The notes under the pieces are model-generated. The model saw only the letters and a list, made by a program, of their open reading frames with translations, ran no database searches and was not told the DNA's origin. 39,702 bases of DNA from Pseudomonadota bacterium (GTDB lineage: Bacteria; Pseudomonadota; Gammaproteobacteria; Xanthomonadales; Rhodanobacteraceae). Within the stretch, counting starts at the first letter, position 1. Every line of letters begins with the position of its first letter. This document shows, one piece after another, positions 16,689 to 27,188 of this stretch. Both the position numbers and the translations under genes were made by a program. The DNA lies in the NCBI GenBank assembly GCA_021794575.1, contig JAJYQO010000004.1, forward strand, positions 1,582 to 41,283. Direction: 5' to 3'.

Positions 16689-17957
16689 CTAGGCCTTCGG
16701 CACGCGCAGCAGCAGCCCGCCGCCCAATGCGAACAGCACGATGACCGATAGGATCGAGGCGCGCGGGTCGCCGCTCAAGTAACTGGTGAGGCCGATCAGC
16801 AGCGGCCCGAGGATGGCGGCGAACTCGCCCAGCATGTTGTAGAAACCGAAGAACTCGCCGGCGCGCTCGCGCGGCACCAGGCGCGCGAAGTAGGCGCGCG
16901 AGAGCAGCTGCACGCCGCCCTGCACCATCCCCACCGCCGCCGCCAGCACGAAGAACTGCCAGGCGTGGCGCATGCCCGCCGCGAACGCGCTGGCCAGCAC
17001 GTACACGGCCAGCCCGATCAGGATGCCGCGCTTGGGGCCGATGCGCTCGCCCAGGCGCCCGAACACGAGCGCCGCCGGTACGCCGATGAACTGCACCATC
17101 AGCACCGCCAGGATCAGCGGCCCGCTGCCCAGCCCGATCGACTTGCCGTAGTCCACGGCCATCTGGATCACCGTGTTGACGCCGTCGATGTACAGCCAGT
17201 AGGCGACCAGGAACAGCGCGATGGGGCGGTACGCGCGCACGTGGCGCACCGTGGTGGCGAACTGGCGCAGGCCCTCGCGCAGCGCGGCACGCAGCGGCAG
17301 CCGCTCGGCCGCGGCTCGCTGCGCCGGCACCCACCACAGCAGCGGCAGCGTGAACGCCGCCCACCACAGCGCGCCCAGCGCGAAGATCCAGCGCACCGCC
17401 GCGCCGGCATCGGGTAGGCCGAACCAGTGCGGCTTCAGGCTCAGCGCCACGCTGATCGCCAGGAACACGCCGCCGCCTGCGTAGCCGGCGAGGTAGCCGA
17501 TGGCCGAGGTGCGCTCGACGCGACCGGGCGTGCCCACGCGCAGCACCATGGCGTCGCCGAACACGTTGCCCCAGAAGTTTCCGGCGCTGGCCAGCACATA
17601 GACCACCACCGCCCACGCCCAGGCGCCGGCCGGCACCGCCGCCAGCGCCAGCATCAGTGCCACGCCCAGCAGCGCCGCCGCCAGCATGAAGCCCTTGCCG
17701 TGGCCGCCGCGATCGGCGATGGCGCCGAGCAGCGGTGCGGTCAGCGCCACCAGCAGGCTGGCCGCGGAGTTGGCGATGCCGAGCCGCAGCGTGCTCACCT
17801 CCACCGGCACGCCGCTGGACCACCCCTCCTTGAAGAAGATCGGAAAGAACACCGTGATCGCGGCGGTAGTGAAAGCGTGATTGCCCACGTAGTACGAGGC
17901 CCAGCCCCACAACGCGCGGCGCGGCGGCTGCACAGCGGCCGGCTGCGCGTCAGCCAT
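16689..17957 (-). CDS. UMF1-type MFS permease (Atg22-like)
   Basis: A 422-aa membrane protein with about 12 hydrophobic helices, of the major facilitator superfamily. The order WASYYVGNHAFTTAAITVFFP (helix 1), LLGAIADRGGHGKGFM (loop 2-3 signature), NFWGNVFGDAMVLRV and WLYIDGVNTVIQMAVDYGK is characteristic of the UMF1/Atg22-like branch; the substrate of bacterial members is unknown, and yeast Atg22 exports amino acids from the vacuole. The second half carries GRLGERIGPKRGI, the mirrored loop signature. The ATG at MADAQPAAV was chosen; an upstream in-frame ATG at 18023 would add 22 basic residues with no better ribosome site. It follows leuS on the same strand but 296 bp away, so it probably has its own promoter. 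Confidence 0.9.
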   Translation of the reverse strand: MADAQPAAVQPPRRALWGWASYYVGNHAFTTAAITVFFPIFFKEGWSSGVPVEVSTLRLGIANSAASLLVALTAPLLGAIADRGGHGKGFMLAAALLGVALMLALAAVPAGAWAWAVVVYVLASAGNFWGNVFGDAMVLRVGTPGRVERTSAIGYLAGYAGGGVFLAISVALSLKPHWFGLPDAGAAVRWIFALGALWWAAFTLPLLWWVPAQRAAAERLPLRAALREGLRQFATTVRHVRAYRPIALFLVAYWLYIDGVNTVIQMAVDYGKSIGLGSGPLILAVLMVQFIGVPAALVFGRLGERIGPKRGILIGLAVYVLASAFAAGMRHAWQFFVLAAAVGMVQGGVQLLSRAYFARLVPRERAGEFFGFYNMLGEFAAILGPLLIGLTSYLSGDPRASILSVIVLFALGGGLLLRVPKA

Positions 17958-18182
17958 GGCGGCAGCCCGGCGAACACGGACTGCGCATGGCGGATTGCGG
18001 CGTTCGATCGGCGTGAACGGCATCTTGCATGGGCGCGCTCGTCGGGACGTTGCGCAAACCTAGCAGGCCGCCGCGGCGGCGGTGTGATCGCCGCAGATGA
18101 TGCGGCGCGCGTGCCGCGCACGGCGACATCCTGCCGGATCGCGGTTCGGCGCTCACGCGCCGTCCAGGATGACGACATTGAA

Positions 18183-18196
18183 GGATTGCGCAATCC
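18183..18196. repeat. Perfect 14-bp palindrome between leuS and the MFS gene
   Basis: GGATTGCGCAATCC is fully self-complementary. It lies 57 bases past the leuS stop and about 225 bases before the MFS start. No T-tract follows it, so an operator for the MFS gene is as plausible as a transcript-end structure. Confidence 0.55.
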
Positions 18197-18253
18197 AGGG
18201 CGCGCCACCCGAACAATTGCGATGCGCGAGTGCCAGGTCTCGAGAGCAGCGAG

Positions 18254-20971
18254 CTAGCCGGCGACGATATTGACGACCTTGCCCGGCACCACGATCAGCT
18301 TGCGCACGGTATGACCCTTGAGGAACAACTGCACGTTGGGCTCCGCGCATGCGGCGGCTTCGATGACCTCGCGCGACGCATCAGCCGTCACTTCGATGGT
18401 GGCGCGCAGCTTGCCGTTGACCTGCACCGCCAGGGTGACGCGGTCGCGCAGCAGCGCTTGCGGATCGGGCTTCGGAAACGGCACGTCCTCCAGCACCTGC
18501 TCGGGATTTCCCAGCACCTGCCACAGGACGTGGGCAATGTGCGGGGTCACCGGGTTCAGCAGCAGCACCATCGACTGCAGCGCCTCGTGGCGCACCGCGC
18601 GGCCCTGATCGCTGGTGTCGTCGAACTTCTGCAGCGTGTTGAGCAGCTCCATCAACGCGGCGATGGCGGTGTTGAAGCTGAGCCGGCGCTCGTAGTCGTC
18701 GCCGACCTTGGCGATGGTCTCGTGCACGGCGCGGCGCAGATCGCGCTGCGCGGGCGTCAGCGCGGACACCCGCACCTGCGGATGGTCCGGTTGCGCGGCA
18801 TGCTGCGTTACCTCGCGCCAGAAGCGGCGCAGGAAGCGTGCCATGCCCTCGACGCCGGCCTCGCTCCATTCCAGCGACTGCTCGGGCGGCGCGGCGAACA
18901 TCGAGAACAGCCGCACGGTGTCGGCCCCGTAGCGTTCGATCATGGTGCGCGGGTCGACGCCGTTGTTCTTGGACTTGGACATCTTTTCGATGGCGCCGAT
19001 CTGCACCGGCTCCCGGTCGGCCAGCGCCACGGCGCCGACGATGCGTCCGCGCTCGTCGCGCCGCACTTCCACCTCGGCCGGGTTGATCCAGACGCACGCG
19101 CCGTCGGCGGCGGCGCGGAAGAAGGTTTCGGCTACCACCATGCCCTGCGTCAGCAGGCGCGTGACCGGCTCGTCGGAGTGCACCAAGCCCTCGTCGCGCA
19201 GCAGCTTGTGGAAGAAGCGGAAGTACAGCAGATGCAGGATGGCGTGCTCGATGCCGCCGATGTACTGGTCCACCGGCAGCCAGTAGTCAGCGCGCGCGTC
19301 CACCATGTCCGCCGCGCCTGGCGAGGTGTAGCGCGCGTAGTACCAGCTCGACTCCATGAAGGTGTCGAAGGTGTCGGTCTCGCGCTCGGCCGGGCCGCCG
19401 CATTGCGGGCAGGCGGTCTTGCGCCAGTCGGGGTCGGCCTTGATCGGCGACTGCACGCCCATAAAGCGCACGTCCTCGGGCAGCCGCACCGGAAGCTGTT
19501 CCTCGGGCACCGGCACCGCGTCGCACTTCGGGCAGTAGATGATGGGGATCGGGCAGCCCCAGTAGCGCTGGCGGCTGACGCCCCAGTCGCGCAGGCGCCA
19601 GTTGATCTTGCGCCGCGCCACGCCCTTGGCATCCAGCGCGCGCGCTATGGCCTCGAAGGCGGGCCTGAAATCCAGCCCGTCGAACACGCCCGAGTTCACC
19701 AGATAGCCGTACTCGGTGTAGGCACCCTTGACCACGATGTCGCGCTCGAACTGCTCCAGCACGCTCAGCGCGCCGGATTCCTCCAGCACGTCCAGCGGCC
19801 GGCTCTCGCCCAACGCGGCGGACATCGGATCAGCGTTGCGCGCGGCGTCGCGTCCCAGGTCGCGGATGGCCTCGCGCACCGCCGGCGACACGATCACCAT
19901 GCGGATCAACAGGTCGTACCGGGTGGCGAATTCCCAGTCGCGCTGGTCGTGGCCGGGCACGCCCATCACCGCGCCGGTGCCGTAGTTCATCAGCACGAAG
20001 TTGGCCACCCACACCGGGATCTTCTCGCCGCTGACCGGATGGATGGTCACCAGGCCGGTATCCATGCCGCGCTTGTCCTGCGTCTCCAGCTCGGCTTCGG
20101 ACACGCCGCCCTGCCGGAGTTCGTCGAGGAATGCGGCCAGCAGCGGCCGCGTGGCCGCCGCCTTGCGCGCCAGCGGATGATCGGCGGCGATGCTGATGAA
20201 ACTGACGCCCATCAGCGTGTCGGGGCGCGTGGTGAACACCGTCAGCGGCGCATCCTCGCCGGGCACCTGGAAGTCGATCTCCAGCCCCTCGCTGCGCCCG
20301 ATCCAGTTGCGCTGCATGGTCTTGACCGACTCCGGCCAGCCGGGCAGTCGATCCAACTCGCGCAACAGCTCGTCGGCGTAGGCGGTGATGCGCAGGAACC
20401 ACTGCGGAATCTCGCGCTTTTCCACCGGCGCGCCGGAGCGCCAGCCGCGACCGTCCACCACCTGCTCGTTGGCCAGCACGGTCTGGTCCACCGGATCCCA
20501 GTTGACGACGCTGTTGCGGCGGTACACCAGTCCTTTCTTGAACAGGCGCGTGAACAGGCGCTGCTCGTGCACGTAGTACTCGGGCCGGCAGGTGGCGAAC
20601 TCGCGCGACCAGTCGATGGCATAGCCAAGCGCCTTGAGCTGGCCGCGCATATGCTCGATGTTGGCGTAAGTCCACTGCGCCGGCGCGGTGTCGTGCTTGA
20701 TGGCGGCGTTCTCGGCCGGCAGGCCGAAGGCGTCCCAGCCCATCGGCTGCAGCACGTTGTGGCCGGTCATGCGCTTGTAGCGGCTGATTACGTCGCCGAT
20801 GGTGTAGTTGCGCACGTGGCCCATGTGCAGCGCGCCGGACGGATACGGCAACATCGACAGGCAGTAGTACTTGGGCCGCCCCGGGTCTTCCGTGACCACA
20901 TAGGCGCCGCGCACGTCCCAGAACTGCTGAGCGGCAGCTTCGATGCGGCTGGGTTCGTACTGGTCCTGCAT
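18254..20971 (-). CDS. leuS: Leucyl-tRNA synthetase
   Basis: A class I aminoacyl-tRNA synthetase that charges tRNA-Leu; 905 aa, somewhat longer than the E. coli enzyme (860 aa). The HIGH motif is HMGH at residues 49-52 ([19 protein letters not shown]) and KMSKS is at 663-667. The CP1 editing domain shows [13 protein letters not shown] and [13 protein letters not shown] with the conserved Asp. A Cys pair cluster (YCPKCD and ACPQCGG) suggests a zinc knuckle. The [20 protein letters not shown] block is typical. The start at [10 protein letters not shown] matches the family; an upstream in-frame start adds 24 unlike residues. No lptE or holA follows, although these often lie after leuS in related gammaproteobacteria. 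Confidence 0.98.
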   Translation of the reverse strand: MQDQYEPSRIEAAAQQFWDVRGAYVVTEDPGRPKYYCLSMLPYPSGALHMGHVRNYTIGDVISRYKRMTGHNVLQPMGWDAFGLPAENAAIKHDTAPAQWTYANIEHMRGQLKALGYAIDWSREFATCRPEYYVHEQRLFTRLFKKGLVYRRNSVVNWDPVDQTVLANEQVVDGRGWRSGAPVEKREIPQWFLRITAYADELLRELDRLPGWPESVKTMQRNWIGRSEGLEIDFQVPGEDAPLTVFTTRPDTLMGVSFISIAADHPLARKAAATRPLLAAFLDELRQGGVSEAELETQDKRGMDTGLVTIHPVSGEKIPVWVANFVLMNYGTGAVMGVPGHDQRDWEFATRYDLLIRMVIVSPAVREAIRDLGRDAARNADPMSAALGESRPLDVLEESGALSVLEQFERDIVVKGAYTEYGYLVNSGVFDGLDFRPAFEAIARALDAKGVARRKINWRLRDWGVSRQRYWGCPIPIIYCPKCDAVPVPEEQLPVRLPEDVRFMGVQSPIKADPDWRKTACPQCGGPAERETDTFDTFMESSWYYARYTSPGAADMVDARADYWLPVDQYIGGIEHAILHLLYFRFFHKLLRDEGLVHSDEPVTRLLTQGMVVAETFFRAAADGACVWINPAEVEVRRDERGRIVGAVALADREPVQIGAIEKMSKSKNNGVDPRTMIERYGADTVRLFSMFAAPPEQSLEWSEAGVEGMARFLRRFWREVTQHAAQPDHPQVRVSALTPAQRDLRRAVHETIAKVGDDYERRLSFNTAIAALMELLNTLQKFDDTSDQGRAVRHEALQSMVLLLNPVTPHIAHVLWQVLGNPEQVLEDVPFPKPDPQALLRDRVTLAVQVNGKLRATIEVTADASREVIEAAACAEPNVQLFLKGHTVRKLIVVPGKVVNIVAG

Positions 20972-21263
20972 GGCGGAAGTCGGCGGTTGGAAACGATCCA
21001 GCGTAACGCAGCGTACACGCACCCGCCAAGCGCCATGCGACATCTGGCGCGGAGCTGCCGCGGCCCTACGCTGACCGCTTCACGGGAGCGATTCGCAAAA
21101 CCGCTCCGGCACATGGATGTGCCGCCGCGACAAGCACGCGAGTGCCTGTCGTGGCAAAGGTGGCGCGGCGAAACCGCGCCCGTTTGCTTGCATGTAGCCG
21201 CTTTGAGTCAGGCGGCAGGATGTCCGGTTTTGCAAACTGATCACAAACCGCCGGGGAACCGCC
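20972..21263. other. Divergent promoter region, leuS / amidohydrolase
   Basis: No gene is supported in these 292 bases. They must hold the promoters of leuS (minus) and of the amidohydrolase unit (plus). On the minus strand, TTGGCG followed 18 bases later by TACGCT just upstream of leuS is a weak candidate promoter. On the plus side the AT-richer GGTTTTGCAAACTGATCAC patch (about 21225-21243) precedes a GGGGAA ribosome site for the amidohydrolase. Confidence 0.4.
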
Positions 21264-22594
<1,331 letters not shown>

Positions 22595-22598
<4 letters not shown>

Positions 22599-22861
22599 TC
22601 GCAACCTCCCTGCCCGGCGACTGGCTGGGCTACATCGCCGCCACACTCACCACCGTGGCCTTCGTGCCGCAGGCCTGGCGCACGCTGCGCACGCGCGACA
22701 CGCGCGCGCTGTCCCTGCTGATGTACCTGGTGTTCACCGTGGGCATCGCGTTCTGGCTGGCCTATGGGCTGGTGCTGGGATCCTGGCCGATCATCGTCTC
22801 CAACGCCCTCACCCTGCTGCTGGCCGGCACTATCCTGGCGCTGAAACTGCGTCACGGCTGA
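22595..22861 (+). CDS. SemiSWEET-type sugar transporter
   Basis: An 88-aa protein with three transmembrane helices (about 10-29, 40-60 and 65-84), the single triple-helix bundle of SemiSWEETs (MtN3/PQ-loop superfamily), which work as homodimers that let sugars cross the inner membrane. The PQ motif is Pro25-Gln26 in AFVPQAWRTLRTRDTRALS, and Asn70 in IIVSNALTLL is the conserved pocket residue of helix 3. It begins in an ATGA overlap with the amidohydrolase, so the two are translationally coupled. Coupling of a secreted hydrolase and a small-solute carrier suggests uptake of a hydrolysis product; that link is inference. Confidence 0.92.
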
Positions 22862-22934
22862 GTGCAGCGCACGGCGGCTCTTGTCAGCCTCGCACGCCGC
22901 CCCAATGATGCGGCATCCCCATTCGGAGCCCGCC

Positions 22935-23819
22935 ATGAGCGCAAGCGATCACGCACTGGACGTCACCCAGGCCAACTTCGATGCCGAGGTGATGCAGGCC
23001 TCGACGCAGCAGCCGGTGCTGATCGATTTCTGGGCCGACTGGTGCGCGCCGTGCAAGCAGCTCAAGCCCGTGCTGGAAAAACTCGCCGCCGAATACAACG
23101 GCGCGTTCCGTCTGGCCAGGGTCGACGCCGACCAGGAGATGGCGTTGACCGGCATGTTCGGCATCCGCTCGCTGCCCACCGTGGTGCTGATCAAGGACGG
23201 GCAGCCGCTGGACGGCTTCATGGGTGCACATCCCGAACGCAACGTGCGCGAATTCCTGCAGCGCAATGGCATCCGACCCCAGCCTGGCAGCGCCGGTGTC
23301 GAGGACGCCGCCGCGACTGCGGGCACGCCGGTGGTCAAGGCGCTGGAATCCCCGGGCGAGGCGCTGGCGCGCGCGCAGTCCGCCGTAGCCGCGCAGCCGG
23401 ACAACGACGGACTCAAGCTCGATCTGGCGCTGGCGCAGATGCGCGCCGGCCAGGCCGAGGCCGCCACCGCCACGCTCGACGCGCTGCCGGCCAACCTGGC
23501 CAGCGACACGCGTGCCCAGCGGCTGCGCGGCGAACTGGAACTGGCGCGCGCGCTGACCGGCGCGCCGGATCGGGCCGCACTGGAGCGGCGCATCGCCGCC
23601 AGCGCCAAGGATTACGCCGCGCGCGATCTGCTCGCCGTACACCAGTTGCTGGGCGGCCACGCGCAATCCGCGCTGGATGGCTGGCTGGCGCTGCTGCGCG
23701 ATGCGCGCGAGTGGGAAGGCGGCCTGGCCAAAAAGCGCCTGCTGGCCGCCTTCGCCATGCTCGATGACGCCGATCTGGTCGGCCAGGCGCGCCGGCGCAT
23801 GAGCAGTCTGCTGTTCTGA
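22935..23819 (+). CDS. Thioredoxin with TPR-like tail (CnoX/YbbN family)
   Basis: A 294-aa protein: a thioredoxin fold (about 5-115) followed by a helical TPR-like half (about 135-290, ALARAQSAVAAQPDN, MRAGQAEAATATLDALP, LHxx-type helices ending in ARRRMSSLLF). This is the layout of E. coli CnoX (YbbN), a co-chaperone that protects proteins from chlorine stress and hands them to GroEL and DnaK. Unlike the E. coli protein, the active site here is the full Cys37-Ala-Pro-Cys40 of WCAPCKQ, so redox activity is likely retained, as in several other bacteria. The cis-Pro is in SLPTVVLIK. No signal peptide is seen, so it is cytoplasmic. It lies 73 bp after the SemiSWEET gene. Confidence 0.93.
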   Translation: MSASDHALDVTQANFDAEVMQASTQQPVLIDFWADWCAPCKQLKPVLEKLAAEYNGAFRLARVDADQEMALTGMFGIRSLPTVVLIKDGQPLDGFMGAHPERNVREFLQRNGIRPQPGSAGVEDAAATAGTPVVKALESPGEALARAQSAVAAQPDNDGLKLDLALAQMRAGQAEAATATLDALPANLASDTRAQRLRGELELARALTGAPDRAALERRIAASAKDYAARDLLAVHQLLGGHAQSALDGWLALLRDAREWEGGLAKKRLLAAFAMLDDADLVGQARRRMSSLLF

Positions 23820-23838
23820 TGCGCGCCACGGCCCGGCC

Positions 23839-24246
23839 ATGCGCGGCGGCGGTCGGCGCGCACTGATGTGGGAGCGGCGCAATCAGGCGCTGGCCCCGCG
23901 ACGCGTGTTCCTGCGCCGCGTCGGCCGCAACCTGCTGGCCGCCAGCGTGGTGGTGGCGGTTTCGCTCGGCATCGGCATGCTGGGCTATCACTACTTCGCG
24001 CGACTGGGCTGGGCCGATGCCTACGTCAACGCCGCCATGATCCTCTCCGGCATGGGTCCGTTGGCCACGCCACAGACGCTGGACGCCAAGCTGTTCGCCG
24101 GCACCTACGCGCTGTACTGCGGGCTGCTGGTGGTGTTTCTGGCCGGCGTGCTGCTGGCGCCGTTCGCGCACCGACTGCTGCACCGTTTCCATCTGGATCG
24201 CGAGCAGCACGCCGGGGCGACGTCCGCGCCGCGCAAACAGGACTGA
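23839..24246 (+). CDS. Two-TM membrane protein resembling an ion-channel pore module
   Basis: A 135-aa protein (126 aa if the ATG at 23866 is used; neither has a strong ribosome site). Hydrophobic helices lie at about 31-53 and 86-110. The segment between them, WADAYVNAAMILSGMGPL, then TPQT and KLFAGTYALYCG, follows the pattern of two-TM potassium channels: aromatic-Asp-Ala-Tyr, a short pore helix, a filter loop, a P-x-T turn, and a second helix starting K-x-F-A-x-x-Y-x-L-x-G. In place of TVGYGD the loop reads LSGMGPL (69-75), so potassium selectivity is not expected. This reading is my alignment by eye. The family is unknown to me; a basic start and a His/Arg-rich end frame the helices. It follows the thioredoxin gene by 19 bp. 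Confidence 0.75.
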   Translation: MRGGGRRALMWERRNQALAPRRVFLRRVGRNLLAASVVVAVSLGIGMLGYHYFARLGWADAYVNAAMILSGMGPLATPQTLDAKLFAGTYALYCGLLVVFLAGVLLAPFAHRLLHRFHLDREQHAGATSAPRKQD

Positions 24247-24397
24247 GGCGACGCGCGGACGCCCTCCGGCAGCGCGGCGGTCGCGATCGCGCAGGCTCAC
24301 GGAATCCACGCGGCACGTTGTCTGTCGCAGACAGGCCGATACGACGACAATCGCAGCAGCCGCGGCACCCCGTCGCGGACATGGCGGAGTGACCGGC

Positions 24398-25618
24398 ATG
24401 CCCGCCCGGGCGAGATCGCCACGGCATCTCCTTGCGTGCATCGCGCTGCTGCTCGGCGTCGGCTGCGCGCTGGTGCCCACACGCTCTCTCGCCGCGGCAG
24501 CGACGCTGGTGCCCACTGCCGACGCGCCGGGCGCGCGGCGGACCCTGCATGCCAACAATCCGCGCACGCCGATTCCGCTGCGCGTGCGGCGATCCGAACA
24601 TGCGTGGCGCGCGCGGGTGCTGTGGGCCTTCGATCTGATGGACACCGCCAGCGGCGGCCGCGCGCGCGGCTGGAAGGCGCCGCTGCTGATCGACCTGCGG
24701 CTGACCCGGCACCGGCGCCTGGCGCACGGGCTGGACAGCTACGCGCATATCGATCTGATCCGCATCGCCGGCAGCAATCCATCGCGCGATGCCGGCGACG
24801 TGCAGACCCTGGACAACCTGGCCGCGCACCACGCCTGGCGCCTGTACCGCGCATTCTGGCAACTGCGCGACACGCGCCAGCGCTGGACGCTGCGCCTGGG
24901 CTGGCAGGGTTACGACGAGCTGTTCGGACTGGTGCCGGACGGCGCCGATCTGCTGAACTCGTCGTTCGGTCAGATGCCCACCGGCTCGCAGGCCGGTATG
25001 CCGATCTGGCCGCAGACCGCGCCCGGCATCAGCGCGCGCTGGCATCCCGATGTGTTCTACGTGATGGCCGGATTGTGGAGCGGCGTGCCGCGCGATCCCA
25101 GCCTGCAGCAGGGCTGGAACCTGCCGCGCGCAGGTGATGGCGCGCTGCAGGCGCTGGAGTTGGGACTGTCACGGCGTGCCCGCTACAAGCTGGCCGTGGG
25201 CGCCTGGCGGCTGACACGCGGCGCGGCGCGCGAGCAAGCGCGCCGGGGTGTGTACGCGCTCGCCGATGTCACGCTGTTGAATCTGGGGCGACGCCATCTG
25301 GGCGGCTTCGCGCAATGGGGGCAGACGCCGCCCTTGCAAAGCCCCATCGGCCGCTATGTGGGCGCCGGTTTGCGCTGGCGCACCGTGCACCACGGACGCA
25401 TCAGCGCCGGCATCGCGCGCGCCGTATTGAGCCCGGCTTTCCGCGCGCAGCAGATCGCGGCGCCGCGCGCCGAAACCGCCTACGAGCTGACCTGGCGACT
25501 GCGCGCGACACCCCGCCTGACGCTGCAGCCCGACCTGCAGTACATCGTGCATCCGGCGCTGGCGCCGCACGCCGCGCATGCGCTGGAGATCGGTCTGCGC
25601 GTCGATGGCAGCTTCTGA
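24398..25618 (+). CDS. OprB-like outer membrane carbohydrate porin
   Basis: A 406-aa outer-membrane protein with a signal peptide (LLACIALLLGVGCALVP ... SLAAAAT). After it, alternating short beta strands with the OprB-type blocks (LIDLRLTRHRR; RLYRAFWQLRDTRQRWTLRLGWQGYDELFG; NSSFGQMPTGSQAGMPIWPQTAPG) lead to a terminal Phe in RVDGSF, the outer-membrane assembly signal. OprB porins admit sugars. The mature protein is unusually Arg-rich, and the match to OprB is weaker than for classic members, so a related porin is possible. The ATG at 24398 is preceded by GGAG eight bases away; a GTG nine bases upstream overlaps that site and was set aside. It follows the SemiSWEET/thioredoxin cluster, which fits a sugar-uptake setting. 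Confidence 0.82.
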   Translation: MPARARSPRHLLACIALLLGVGCALVPTRSLAAAATLVPTADAPGARRTLHANNPRTPIPLRVRRSEHAWRARVLWAFDLMDTASGGRARGWKAPLLIDLRLTRHRRLAHGLDSYAHIDLIRIAGSNPSRDAGDVQTLDNLAAHHAWRLYRAFWQLRDTRQRWTLRLGWQGYDELFGLVPDGADLLNSSFGQMPTGSQAGMPIWPQTAPGISARWHPDVFYVMAGLWSGVPRDPSLQQGWNLPRAGDGALQALELGLSRRARYKLAVGAWRLTRGAAREQARRGVYALADVTLLNLGRRHLGGFAQWGQTPPLQSPIGRYVGAGLRWRTVHHGRISAGIARAVLSPAFRAQQIAAPRAETAYELTWRLRATPRLTLQPDLQYIVHPALAPHAAHALEIGLRVDGSF

Positions 25619-25679
25619 CACGCAGCACGCACGCCGTGCTTGCCGCTATGCTCGCGGCCTTTGCACGACCCGCGAACCG

Positions 25680-26384
25680 ATGAATCGCCTGCGCGCCCTG
25701 CTGCCCCTGTTGCTGCTGATCCTCACCGGCGTCGTGCTGGTGGCCTCCGGCGCGCTGAGGCATTTCGACCCGCGCCACCTGACCGCCGATCACGCGCAAT
25801 TACGGCACCTGGCCGCGGCCTCGCCATGGCTGGCGCGGCTCGGCTATCTGGGCATCATGGTGCTGGCGGTGGCCAGCGGCGTGCCCGGCCTGCTGCTGAT
25901 CAGCATCGCCGGCGGGCTGGTGTTCGGACTGGTGGAAGGCACGCTGCTGTCCACCGCGGGCCTGCTGCTGGGTTCGCTGATCCTGTTCTTGGCCGCGCGC
26001 GTGGCGCTGGCGGGCGGCAGCCGCCCGGCACCCAGGCTGGCGCAGACGATACGCGCCGGTTTTTTGCGCCATCCGGCCAGCTATACGCTGTTCCTGCGGC
26101 TGGTGCCGGTGTTTCCGTTCGGCGCGGTGACGCTGGCGCTGGCCTGGCTGCGCTGTCCGCTCTGGCTGTTCGTGGCCGCCAGCGCCGGCGGCGGGCTGGT
26201 GATGGAGGCCTTCGAGACCGCCGTGGGCGCCGGGCTCAGCGAAGCGATCGCGCGCGGCGAACCGATCGGCATGCACATGGTGCTGGAGCCGCACGTGCTG
26301 CTGCCGCTGACCGCGCTGGCACTGCTGGCGCTGGTGCCGGTGCTGCTGGGCCGGCGCAAAACGCGCGGAATGCCGCACGGGTAG
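25680..26384 (+). CDS. TVP38/TMEM64 family membrane protein
   Basis: A 234-aa inner-membrane protein of the VTT-domain family (TVP38/TMEM64, related to DedA). The family core is visible as GVPGLLLISIAGGLVFGLVEGTLL, then LLLGSLILFLAAR, and the late block SYTLFLRLVPVFPFGAVTLALA, in which the FLRLVPVFPF signature is diagnostic. About six hydrophobic stretches are present, including an N-terminal anchor and a last helix (VLLPLTALALLALVPVLLG) before a basic tail. Members are thought to move lipids across membranes; this is family knowledge, not shown here. It is 61 bp after the porin gene and convergent with the alkyltransferase-like gene, three bases from it. Confidence 0.91.
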   Translation: MNRLRALLPLLLLILTGVVLVASGALRHFDPRHLTADHAQLRHLAAASPWLARLGYLGIMVLAVASGVPGLLLISIAGGLVFGLVEGTLLSTAGLLLGSLILFLAARVALAGGSRPAPRLAQTIRAGFLRHPASYTLFLRLVPVFPFGAVTLALAWLRCPLWLFVAASAGGGLVMEAFETAVGAGLSEAIARGEPIGMHMVLEPHVLLPLTALALLALVPVLLGRRKTRGMPHG

Positions 26385-26387
26385 CGC

Positions 26388-26735
26388 TCAGCCGCGCCAC
26401 AACAGTGTGTCCAGATCGCCGGCACCGACAAAACACGCCGCCGCGACGCGGCCCCTGCGCACTGTCACCCCTTCCGCGGCCAGGCGCCGTGCCTGCCGGC
26501 GCGCCAGCGCCGTGCCAGGCGGTGCGGCCAGGCGACCATCGGCGTGCAGCACGCGCTGCCAGGGCAGATCCGCATCCTCGCTGGTGCGCAGTACGTGCCC
26601 GACCAGCCGCGCGCGGCCGGGCCATCCGGCACGCTGCGCGATGGCGCCGTAGCTGCTTACGCGCCCCACGGGAATGGCGCGCACCGCGGCTTCGATGGCG
26701 GCGCGCGCTATGTCGCGGGCGGGTTCAGCGCTCAT
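26388..26735 (-). CDS. Alkyltransferase-like protein (ATL)
   Basis: A 115-aa protein made of the DNA-binding half of an O6-alkylguanine methyltransferase. The helix-turn-helix region is SSYGAIAQRAGWPGRARLVGHVLR with the nucleotide-flipping Tyr29 and a late Arg finger. The reactive Cys of PCHRV is replaced: here the motif reads PWQRV, with Trp59. Such ATL proteins bind O6-alkylguanine without repairing it and steer nucleotide excision repair to the lesion. The start was set at MSAEPARD; a GTG nine bases upstream is possible. It stands alone on its strand, convergent with the TVP38 gene and divergent from the next gene. Together with Ogt and AlkA in this window it completes an alkylation-damage set. 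Confidence 0.92.
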   Translation of the reverse strand: MSAEPARDIARAAIEAAVRAIPVGRVSSYGAIAQRAGWPGRARLVGHVLRTSEDADLPWQRVLHADGRLAAPPGTALARRQARRLAAEGVTVRRGRVAAACFVGAGDLDTLLWRG

Positions 26736-26783
26736 GCCGATCACGCTACCATGCAGCGCAGGTACTACTCACGGAGCCCCGCC

Positions 26784-27188
26784 ATGCTGACTTTCGAGTC
26801 GGTGCGATCGCACCTTGGCAGCCGGCACGCGCTGCACACCAACGACCCCTACCTGATCAGCTTCGATCTGGACCTGCGCCGCGCGCGCCACCAGGGCATG
26901 TACCTGGTCGACCTGGAAGGCGAGGCCGGCCGCAAGTACCTGCGCGTCTCCACGCCCATCGGCCCGGTGGTGGGCATGGACGCCGAGCGCTGCCTGCGCT
27001 TCAACTGGGAGCAGCGCGCCGGCTTCCTGGCCATCAGCGACTTGGAAGGCTCGCCCTACCTGCACCTGTGCGAAAACCGCCCCTACGACATCCTCTCGCT
27101 GGACGAGCTAGAACGACTGATCCGCGAGCTGGGCATGCTCGGCGACCAGCTCGAGCAAGCGCTGTGCAGCGAGGGTGATGCGTATTGA
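26784..27188 (+). CDS. Conserved-looking protein of unknown function
   Basis: A 134-aa soluble protein preceded by CGGAG seven bases before its ATG (MLTFESVRSHLGSRHALH). It has no signal peptide or membrane segment. An alpha/beta pattern is visible: a short helix, strands YLISFDLDL, GMYLVDLEG and KYLRVSTPIG, then NWEQRAGFLAISDLEGSPYLHLCENRPYD and a C-terminal helix LDELERLIRELGMLGDQLEQAL that looks like a coiled coil. The overall shape recalls small chaperone-like folds such as YbjN or type III chaperones, but I cannot make that assignment. Codon use and composition (balanced acids and bases, not the Arg/Ala noise of false frames) support a real gene. Confidence 0.82.
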   Translation: MLTFESVRSHLGSRHALHTNDPYLISFDLDLRRARHQGMYLVDLEGEAGRKYLRVSTPIGPVVGMDAERCLRFNWEQRAGFLAISDLEGSPYLHLCENRPYDILSLDELERLIRELGMLGDQLEQALCSEGDAY

